Positions 17,901-25,400 of a stretch of DNA of 64,000 nucleotides are shown here, piece by piece; positions within the stretch are counted from its first letter, which is position 1; every line of letters starts with the position of its first letter. The notes under the pieces were generated by a model. The model saw only the letters and a program-made list of their open reading frames with translations. It did not search any database and was not told where the DNA came from. The stretch is from Tenuifilum sp. 4138str. Lineage in GTDB: Bacteria > Bacteroidota > Bacteroidia > Bacteroidales > Tenuifilaceae. The stretch lies in NCBI RefSeq assembly GCF_041102575.1, contig NZ_JBGCUE010000015.1, forward strand, positions 31,062 through 95,061, given 5' to 3'. The translations under genes and the position numbers were made by a program.

Positions 17901-18076
17901 AACTTTCCCTCAAAATCGGTTGATGTGCCCCGGGTTGTTCCATCAACTACAATGGTTGCCCCCGGCAGGGGTTCACCATTCTCAGCATCAACAACAATAC
18001 CCGTTAGGGTACGCTGTGCATAAAGACCTGCCGATATGGTTAACATCAACATTAAAAAACAAATATATCGTATCAT
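14966..18076 (-). CDS. SusC-like TonB-dependent transporter, no STN domain
   Basis: This outer-membrane SusC/RagA protein has 1036 residues when started at the ATG at 18076, which opens a clean signal peptide (MIRYICFLMLMLTISAGLYAQ-like). The longer frame to 18136 adds 20 residues before the signal and is less likely. It has a carboxypeptidase-regulatory-like domain (TLTGIVVDAENGEPLPGA), the VIVTAIGI TonB-box region, the plug signature GAAASALYGIRAANGAIIITT and a full barrel. Unlike the SusC at 9000, it has no STN domain, so it is not expected to signal through FecR. It is the first gene of a pair with the SusD-like gene downstream. Substrate unknown. Confidence 0.92.
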   Translation of the reverse strand: MIRYICFLMLMLTISAGLYAQRTLTGIVVDAENGEPLPGATIVVDGTTRGTSTDFEGKFSIELGENEMFLMVSFVGYDKKRVNVGKQATIRIELNRESTVLQDVIVTAIGIKAEKKALGYAAQDVKGDELSTTNQSNIVNALSSKIAGISVTSSSGTPGASADIVIRGRSSLRADGNSPLFVVDGVPIDNDYAGSAVYDYSNRAIDLNSDDIESVSVLKGAAASALYGIRAANGAIIITTKSGKGKGIRRNITFKSTLGFDRVNKLPEKQYRYAQGTNGSYSSTTNFSWGPLIDTLRYDGDINYPYDKNGRIVGMSDPSATDKRVIPYKNIDDFFETAVNSNTYHSISGGSDNGSYLFSMGYLNQNGVVPLTSFERLNFKLSGDTKLSDKLKISGSATYSNSQGSYAQKGSNLSAVMVGLMRCTPTFDLTNGSSDPVNDPSAYMFPDGTQRNYYSKYDNPYWSVNKNRSSDEVNRIIGNSQIDYQILPWLSAMYRAGIDFYSEQRNSFFDNNSNDVTNGYVTASLYNFNSFNSDFILTAEKDITNDLKLNVLLGHNYYNKYTYLNSQRGDSLILPNFYDLSNTAVVTGDDYITRYRIVGAYYDIRLSYKNYLYLNTTGRNDWSSTLAKGKNSFFYPAVNGSFIFTEAFNLKNKIFSFGKVRASWAQVGNDAPIYSLQNYYSAISGGINGQTAFATQRTIGNNNLKPEETRSWEVGVDLKFLDNRLGLDMAYYSSTTDGQIVEVPVPYSSGYDRMVLNAGIITNRGVEAQLYATPLKMDKFTWDMQVNFTRNRNIVEDLPEGIPLLEFQNTGLSSTRSVAIKGEPYGVLYGTRYLRNDKGQILVSDDGYPLVDPVPGIVGNPNPDFTLGIRNTFTYKGINLTALVDIKKGGDVYNGTKNVMSYLGTHKETENRDELYVFPGVNVNTGEPNTVAVKRNFDYYSRLGTMAGLSEAGVEDGSYIRLREIAINYSLPTKWLNRTPIKGLMVGVSGRNLLLFTKYSGIDPETNLSGTSNSLGRDYFNMPNTKGVEFNIQVNF

Positions 18077-18252
18077 AGGCTTTAGTTGGTTTGTTTCATG
18101 ATATACACCCAAAGGGGCCATATCACTTAAACCCAAGCCAAAATTTTGTGCTAGCAGATGTTGTAAACGGGTTTTTGTGAATCAATTGGTATGCGCCATA
18201 ACCTGCTTACCTGGAAAAGATAAAGCTTTGCAGAGGTTAGTACCTCGGATAA

Positions 18253-18972
18253 TTACCTTTCCCCCTGCGATACAAGTTTTAAAATGTTTTGGTAGGCATC
18301 GTGGGTTTGGGAGCTGCTTTTCAGGTTGATTATACAAACCTCGCCACTGTTTTTTGTGAGAACTATGTAAGGCTTACTGCCCGAGTTAATCAGCAGTCGG
18401 CATTTGCCAATACTGTCAAAAATAAAAGTGCCTTTATTCACAGTTCCAACGCTAAAGCCGTTGGTGCGTAGCTTTATTTTTGGGATGGCATTAGCAAGTT
18501 CAACGCTTGCAACTTCATCGATATTTACTGTAATGCCATTCATACCGCTAAACCTAACGGAATTATTGCCATAAATTACCTTTGTGGGAATAAAACCATA
18601 GGTGAGCAAGCTCGCTACAAAGATGATTGCAGCACCAAAAACCAGGAAGTGAAGTTTTGATTTGCTTTTGTTATGGTCAAAGCGCTGCGCCTTAATGGCA
18701 AGAGTAGTAACTCCTGCAAGGGTTACAATAACTATCATCAGGTTAGCAACAGTAGTAAAGCCCAGCCACTTAAAAACAAAGTAGCTGCCAATAATGGTGA
18801 GCCCTGTAATGGCAAGGCCGTTGCGTATGAGAGTTGACAAACCGTCAATGTCGACATTTTTCTTTTTATCCCTAGGCATGGTGTTATAGCCTGCAATCAG
18901 GTTAGGGTAGGCTTTAGCCAGAAAACCAATGGCAGCCATGAAAAGTCCGATTATGATAATAAGAATGTCCAT
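18253..18972 (-). CDS. DUF3784 membrane protein
   Basis: This protein has about 239 residues starting at ATG 18972 (a longer frame to 18999 exists). It has a hydrophobic N-terminus, the DUF3784 motif AGYNTMPRDKKKNVD after the first transmembrane helix, further helices near residues 45-60, 70-95 and 112-130, and a soluble C-terminal half (~135-239) with beta strands that resembles a PH-like domain. Function unknown. It stands alone between the SusC gene and the hybrid kinase, with more than 150 bases on each side. Confidence 0.75.
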   Translation of the reverse strand: MDILIIIIGLFMAAIGFLAKAYPNLIAGYNTMPRDKKKNVDIDGLSTLIRNGLAITGLTIIGSYFVFKWLGFTTVANLMIVIVTLAGVTTLAIKAQRFDHNKSKSKLHFLVFGAAIIFVASLLTYGFIPTKVIYGNNSVRFSGMNGITVNIDEVASVELANAIPKIKLRTNGFSVGTVNKGTFIFDSIGKCRLLINSGSKPYIVLTKNSGEVCIINLKSSSQTHDAYQNILKLVSQGER

Positions 18973-19410
18973 TGTGAGGGGAGTTTTTACTTTAATCACT
19001 ACTGTTCGGTTAAAAATCTATATCCTTTACGAGGAGTTAAAAGTATTCTATTTTCTATTCTATTACAACTGTTTAACCGCTTTGCGGTAATATGATTTAG
19101 TTTCGCCGAAAGTAATGAAATATAATAACCCAAGCCCAACATTTGCTATTCCTCTTAGGGGATAGACTAATCATGTTATATTAATTCTTTAAACTTTAGG
19201 CGAACAGTAGTAATAGAGATTCATGTAGCATGCTGTAATTTAGAATGATTTTGACAACCAATGCCAACTTATTACTATTATGTTGAATTGAGATTTGTCA
19301 ATTGAAGAATTTACTCTTAAAATATTCAATATCCTCTTTGTATAAATGAACTCAAATTCACACGCATTCTAACATTCCGAATCATTCCGAATCATTCAGC
19401 TCCATCAATA
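18973..19410. other. Non-coding gap with a short tandem repeat
   Basis: About 440 AT-rich bases upstream of the DUF3784 gene. Two copies of the 10-mer CATTCCGAAT (19373-19382 and 19383-19392) plus a partial third lie next to the kinase stop codon. I see no ORF or RNA gene. Confidence 0.5.
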
Positions 19411-22320
19411 TTAGTTCACCAAAAACCTATCAATTTCCATGAGCATTTGGTTGGTGCGGATGGGTTTTTCCAGAACGGTATCAAAGCCACACTCGGCAAG
19501 CTTATTGCTCGATATGGTTTCAGGGTAGGCGGTTTGGCCTACAACCGGTAGCTTTTGGTTTATTGATTTTATGATACGGGTTGCCTCAAAGCCATCCATC
19601 TCGGGCATTACCAGGTCCATCAGTATTAGGTTAACGGGCTCGCCATTGCGAACGTAATTTAGGGCCTCAAGGCCGTTACGCGCCCAAATCAGGTTGGCTT
19701 TTGTTTTCTGCAGGGCTGCCTTAAAGAATACAAAGTTGGCATCAATATCGTCGGCAATCAGAATGGTTTTGCCGTCCCAGTTAAACTCCTTTAACCCGTT
19801 TCCAGCATTAACGTTTTCAAATTTAAGCTTAACAGGAATAAAAGGAATGGTAAAGAAAACGCTTGTTCCCGAGCCGGGCGTGCTGTTAATCCATATCTTC
19901 CCGCCCATCTTTTCCACCACATGCTTGGATATGGCAAGGCCTAAGCCCAGGCCACCATGCCTGCGGGTGCTTGAGTTATCGGCTTGGCGGAAGGGATTAA
20001 AAATCAAATCCATTTTGTCGGGTTCAATGCCAATGCCGCTATCAACAACGTAGAATAAGAGGTTATTCTCATCCTTAAGTCTGTAACCAAACTCAACAAA
20101 GCCATTGGGGGTAAACTTGAACGAGTTTGAAAGCAGGTGCTTTAAAACCTGTTTTATTCGGGACGGATCGCTAAGCACAACCAGGTCGTCCTGGAAAATT
20201 TCCTTACGCAGGCTCAGCTTAATACGCGAGCTTCCTCTTTCCTGCTCCTCAAACGTGCTGTATATCTCGTTCATCAGGGCGTTAACGGAGAACTCGGTCT
20301 TGCTTATCTTGATATCGCCTGCTTCAATCTGCGATATTTCCAGCAGGTTCTCAATGATTTGAAGCAGTTCCTGTGAGTTCTTGTATATTAAATCGGAAAA
20401 GCCGCTACGCTCAAATTGACCCAGGTATGGGTCGGTTAAAACCGATGAGAATCCAATAATGGCGTTAAGCGGCGTTCTTATCTCGTGCGAGATGTTGTTC
20501 AGGAATGTGGTTTTAATCCTATCCGATTCCTCAGCCTTGTTTTTGGCAAGTATAAGTTCCTTTTCGTATTCCTTACGGCGAGTAATATTCTCAAGTATTA
20601 CAAGGATATGCTGAAGTTTCGATTCAAACATTACCGGGGTAAACGAGGCGCTTACCCAAATCCGCTCCCTATTCTTGCCATTTAGCTGTAGCTCACCCTG
20701 CCAGGTTTTGCCAGCCCTAACGGAATCGAGGGCCTTTTGAATATGCTTGCCGCCATTATATTCCAGGTTGATATCGGAAATGCTTTTGCTAAAAAGGTTC
20801 TCTATGGTTAAGCCGGTAATCTCAGTAAAGTTCGGATTGATGAACTCAAACTCAAAGTAGGGCGATAGGATGGCAATGCTAACCGGAGTAAACTCAATTG
20901 CCTTGGATAGCACATCGCGGTAATGCTCAATCTCTTTTTTGCGGGTATTATCAACAAACAGTCCGCCTATCTTTAAACTGTTGTTTACGCCAAGGAATTT
21001 GAATTGGTGGAGATTGAAATACCGCATTATTCCGGAGGAGTCCATGAGCTGGAACTCAGTAACATTGTTATCGGCATCCACGCCAATTATCTCAGCCCCC
21101 TTGATGAACTCCTTGAAACCGGTATTACAGGTAAGCTGCTTGAGGTAAAAGTTTTGGTAAACAATTTCGTGGGTAAGTCCATCCTCAATGAATACCCCAA
21201 AGGGTAAGGAGTCGATAAATACGGTAAACTGATTCTCGGTTTGTCGGAGTATTTCCTCGGTATAGTGAACTCCGGTGATATCTTTAATCTCCTCGGCAAC
21301 CGCAACGGTGTTGCCATAATCATCCTTTAACGGGTAGGCATGCAGCTCTACTAATATTTTTTTGCCTGTAGGTAGGAACCTTGTCTCCTCGCGTTTAACC
21401 TCTTCGGCTCCATTTAGGATACTCCGGACGGGGCACTCGTCAGTGTGGCAGTAAATGCTTCCGAACGATTCGTGGCATAATGGGTGGTTTGGTTTACTGA
21501 GCGTAACCGAGGTTAGCTTTTCGTACTCCCGGTTCTGGAATATCACCCTAAAGTTGGTATCAATAACCCTAAGCGCAACGTTTGAGTTGTTAAGTGCCGA
21601 TTTTAGGTTGATTTGCGCTAGCACTTCGCGGGCATTATTATGTACTGTTTTACCGGAGGAATGAGTACCTGAAAAGCGATAGTTCGACCTTTTTAATAGT
21701 GAGTAAATTACAGCTGTAGCCACAACCAACAGCAGCAATGGTAAAGTAAGCAAAACCCAGTTATAACTTTTAACTCCTTCCGCTGCTATTAATGCTGTTT
21801 TATCGCCTGTTAGGTTTTTTGCCCGGGCAAGGGTTAATGGCTGGCTAAGTAGGTCATTTTCATTATCAGTTAGAATTGCTAACCGTTTCCCGGTTAAGGC
21901 ATTGTAAAGGTTAAAAGTTCTAGCAATTGGATACCAATACTCGAATTCGTGGGTACTAGTTTTGAACAGCGCCTTAGCGTAAAACCTGTTGTTATGGAGT
22001 AAAAGCACATTGGTGCCAAAAAGCGTGTTATTGTCCAGGTTGAAAAGGGTTGATTCTTCCAGGTTAATGTTCTTCCCAAAAATAATTTCGTTATCATCGT
22101 CGTTTTGGTAATCGGCTAGCTTAATGTCCCAGAAACTACGCTCAATATCCCTGATTACATCATTGTTCGCTGACCGAAGGTCGGCACTGATTGTTTGAAT
22201 GTTCTGCCGGTCGATATTTTGGGCTAATTGCCAAACCACAACCGATAGCGTGGTTATGGCAACCAATGATAATGCCAGAGCAAATTTGTGTAACGAGAAA
22301 AACCTGAAAAACCTTGACAC
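19411..22320 (-). CDS. Hybrid sensor histidine kinase / response regulator
   Basis: This 969-residue membrane sensor has transmembrane helices at ~12-30 and ~191-208 enclosing a periplasmic sensor region, three PAS-type regions (~235-350, ~365-470, ~485-590), a HisKA domain with NISHEIRTPLNAIIGFS (phosphorylated His ~612), a HATPase domain with GGLGLGLAISK, and a C-terminal receiver with LILMDLVMPEMDGFEA (Asp ~902). The first PAS has a cysteine cluster (CHESFGSIYCHTDECP) of a kind that recurs in PAS domains and may bind metal. The start is GTG at 22320 and no better ATG exists. No DNA-binding partner is adjacent, so the output is unknown. Confidence 0.92.
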   Translation of the reverse strand: MSRFFRFFSLHKFALALSLVAITTLSVVVWQLAQNIDRQNIQTISADLRSANNDVIRDIERSFWDIKLADYQNDDDNEIIFGKNINLEESTLFNLDNNTLFGTNVLLLHNNRFYAKALFKTSTHEFEYWYPIARTFNLYNALTGKRLAILTDNENDLLSQPLTLARAKNLTGDKTALIAAEGVKSYNWVLLTLPLLLLVVATAVIYSLLKRSNYRFSGTHSSGKTVHNNAREVLAQINLKSALNNSNVALRVIDTNFRVIFQNREYEKLTSVTLSKPNHPLCHESFGSIYCHTDECPVRSILNGAEEVKREETRFLPTGKKILVELHAYPLKDDYGNTVAVAEEIKDITGVHYTEEILRQTENQFTVFIDSLPFGVFIEDGLTHEIVYQNFYLKQLTCNTGFKEFIKGAEIIGVDADNNVTEFQLMDSSGIMRYFNLHQFKFLGVNNSLKIGGLFVDNTRKKEIEHYRDVLSKAIEFTPVSIAILSPYFEFEFINPNFTEITGLTIENLFSKSISDINLEYNGGKHIQKALDSVRAGKTWQGELQLNGKNRERIWVSASFTPVMFESKLQHILVILENITRRKEYEKELILAKNKAEESDRIKTTFLNNISHEIRTPLNAIIGFSSVLTDPYLGQFERSGFSDLIYKNSQELLQIIENLLEISQIEAGDIKISKTEFSVNALMNEIYSTFEEQERGSSRIKLSLRKEIFQDDLVVLSDPSRIKQVLKHLLSNSFKFTPNGFVEFGYRLKDENNLLFYVVDSGIGIEPDKMDLIFNPFRQADNSSTRRHGGLGLGLAISKHVVEKMGGKIWINSTPGSGTSVFFTIPFIPVKLKFENVNAGNGLKEFNWDGKTILIADDIDANFVFFKAALQKTKANLIWARNGLEALNYVRNGEPVNLILMDLVMPEMDGFEATRIIKSINQKLPVVGQTAYPETISSNKLAECGFDTVLEKPIRTNQMLMEIDRFLVN

Positions 22321-22343
22321 TTACTAAACACATTGATTTGTGC

Positions 22344-22351
22344 CAAATGTA
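22344..22351 (-). promoter_or_regulatory. Possible -7 box of the hybrid kinase gene
   Basis: Read on the minus strand this is TACATTTG, matching the Bacteroidota -7 consensus TAnnTTTG, 23 nt before the GTG start. I see no good -33 element, so confidence is low. Confidence 0.35.
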
Positions 22352-22376
22352 AAAATTTTTGGTCATATAAAAAGAA

Positions 22377-22398
22377 ATGGGCATGTTTTTATGCCCAT
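22377..22398 (-). terminator. Hairpin between the C25 protease and kinase genes
   Basis: ATGGGCAT (22377-22384) pairs with ATGCCCAT (22391-22398), with a T-rich stretch following on the minus strand. It lies 27 bases upstream of the last codon of the protease gene as drawn, that is, after its stop in the direction of transcription. Confidence 0.65.
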
Positions 22399-22425
22399 AC
22401 TTATTAACAATGCTGGTTGATATGG

Positions 22426-25400
22426 TTAGTGTACCATTAGCTTTCTATGGTATAACCTACCGTTACTCATTTTAAACCTTACCACGTAAACTCCTGTTGG
22501 CAAGTTTAGGTTGATGGTGTGCCTGCTATTGTTGATTTGTTCCCAATGCATTAGTGTTCCGTTTATTGAAACTATGGATACGGATTCAATTGTATCATTT
22601 GCCTCAATCCTGATGTGGCTTGTTGCCGGATTGGGGTACATTGATAAGTTCTTGTCGGGGTCAACAATATCGGTTGAGGTTGGGGTGAGGTTTACACTTA
22701 TGGTTTCTGACTTTGTAGCATCTAAGGTTCCGGAAATGGAGTAGTAGTTGGGGTGTAATACGCTAAACTGTAACCCCTTTTCGTATCCTACTTGGCTAAA
22801 GGTAGCTAAGCCATTGGCGTCGGTAAGCTGGTCGGAATAACCGTTAATTTTTACGGTTGCATTGGCAACAGGGCTACCCTCGCTTTGTACATCAAAGGTG
22901 ATGCTAAAGGTTAGCTGGTTTAGCTGAACTGGAATTTCGATGGGGTTACTGTTTACTGTGAATTCAATCTGTTCCGTGCCCTGGTACCCTTCCAGGCTCA
23001 CCTCGTATGAGTAGTTTCCATTGGGCAGGTAAAGTGTTGCAATACCATTATGGGTTTTACCTTGCTGGTAAAGCTGGGTGCCGTTATAGATTTTAACTAA
23101 GGCGTTATCCAGCGGCCAAGTTCCTTTTGGCCCGGTTCCGGTTATACTAAACATAACCTGATGAACATCGCCGTAAACGGGGGTCAGGAAAACATTTACA
23201 GAGCTATCGGAACTTAGCTCCAACCAAAAATCGGTGCTAACAAAACCCTCCTTTTGAATGCTTACGGTTTTTAATCCTCTGTTTACGGTGAATGAGGCTA
23301 ATCCCTCGCTATTGGTTTCGCCTAAAAGGGTATCAACAAATACCTTGGCATTAGGGATTTTGTTGCCGTTTATATCGGAGATTGTAAACTGTACATTGTA
23401 GCTAACCGGTGTAAGGTTAATATTGTGATTACCACCACCTGCTTGAACCGTTATGATTGTATCCTTTGCATAGTAACCATCAGCGGTGAGGTTAAACGTA
23501 TAATCTCCAGCAGGGATATAAATGGTTGCCATCCCAAGGTTCGATGTGTAGTAGGTTTGGTTGTTAACCAGTATTTTGGCCAGTGGTATGGCGGCTAGGT
23601 CAAGGGCAGAACGCACCAGTAGTTGAATGGTATCGTGTTTGGTCAAATTAACATCAATTGTTTTAGCGGAGCCGGCAATTTGGGTGGAACCCAAAACTGG
23701 TTCATAACCATTGGCTCTTACTATGTAGCTGTATGTTCCGTTGGATAGATTGAAGTTAACCGAACCCGAACTCGATGTAAATTTAATTCCATTTGCAGTA
23801 CTTACAGTTGCGCCGGGTATGGCACTACCATTGTTTTTAACATTGAAAGTTACTGGATAAGTGGTAATGCTACCTGTAGTAGTAATCTTTGCCTTCCATC
23901 CTGTTCCAACCGTGTTCAAATCGGAGACAAACTTGAATGTCAACTCGCCGTTTGCGCTCGTCGAGGTATATGTTGGTGGCATATTATCCCCACAGTATTT
24001 ACCAAGTTCAGGGCTTTGTGTGCTGGGGCCATCATAAACAATCAGATAATCATAGCTACAGGTTGAGTGCGACTCCACATCAAACTCCATGAATTGAACC
24101 TTTACCTTTTGACCGTTATTTCTTGGCTTGAAGGTAATTGTGTAATTCTCGTTATTACCATAATTCGAGGTAGGTCCGCCAGTGTCGTAGAACCATAGGC
24201 TGTCCACTTCAATGGTAGAGTTGGTAATTAATACCTGTCCAATTACTGATGCTGTAGTAAAATTCCAAACCTCGCAGGGTTTATCGCATAAACCCAAATG
24301 GTTGCCGGGCATTACACGCCAGTAGTAATTGGTTTGCGGCATGAGCGGAATATCAACATACGCCTCGGTAACCCTTTTTAGTAGAACTAAAGAATCGGGG
24401 TTGGTTCCTATGTAAACATCGTAGAAAAGGGCATCGGAGGTGGCCCCCCACGATAACCGATTATATTCAACATTAAGCTCATTATTCCCGGGTTTTGGGC
24501 TTTCAATACACTTGGGCAATTGCTGTGGAGTAAAACATTCCAGCTTTGCCTTCCACCCTGAGGCCGTTGTTGAGCCATCGGATGTGAAACGGAATGTAAC
24601 ACTGTTTCCGCTTGTATAAAAGGGAGCGGGGCCGGTATTGCCATTAAACGGGTTGCCAGCAATGGCATTTGAAGTAATGCCAGCACCATCGTAAATGTGG
24701 AGGTAATCGTATCCCAATTCGGTGCTGAACGATGTAAACTCAACACTATATCGCTGAATATCGCTTAGGGTTTCAAAAGTTAGTGTATAGTTCTCGCCGT
24801 TAGTGTAGTTGGCGGCCTCGCCACCGGTGTCGGTAAAAATAGTCCCACAGGTTTTAACGGTACCATTAGTCATTTTGGTAGTTCCAAAAAGTAAGACTGG
24901 TACCTTGCTAGTAAACTGATCCGAGGCATTGCTGTAGCTAACGGAGCTATAGTCTATGTCAATGGGGATTGTATCGTGGGTTAGGTTTGGTGATGTGCTT
25001 ACCCGCAGGGTAAGAACTGCTTTTTCGTCAGGCTGAATGGTTCGATTTGAAATGGGTTCAAAGTTGACACTTACCGCGTTGAGGAGTGAATCGGGAATGG
25101 TTGCCTGTGCCGAGAAATCGGGAATGGCAGAACCTCCTTTATTTTGGAATTCAAACTTTAGATCAACCAATTCGTTACGGTCAAGTTGCGAATTTGAGTT
25201 GCCCATTAACGTATCAACTACAGCGTATCCGTTAAAAACTATTTTTGGAGCGGCGGCTGTTATCCTTAAATTCGATGTCCATGATCCTTCGGTTGAGGTG
25301 AAGGTAATTGGAAAAACCTGTGTGTACTTGTCGGTGATATTGGAGGGAATGCTGAATGTATATGCTGCATTTACCCATTTTTCCGATTCGGCATCTATAC

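Noticed and set aside
13574..18076. Treating the minus-strand SusCD pair as part of the cyanophycin locus
   Set aside because: It is convergent, separated by a bidirectional terminator, lacks the STN domain and lacks the shared promoter motif.
17371..18078. Plus-strand open frames opposite the SusC gene
   Set aside because: They are antisense shadows of a well-supported SusC coding sequence and lack any domain.
22160..22384. Minus-strand frame overlapping the start of the hybrid kinase
   Set aside because: It overlaps the kinase signal-anchor in another frame and crosses its promoter region.
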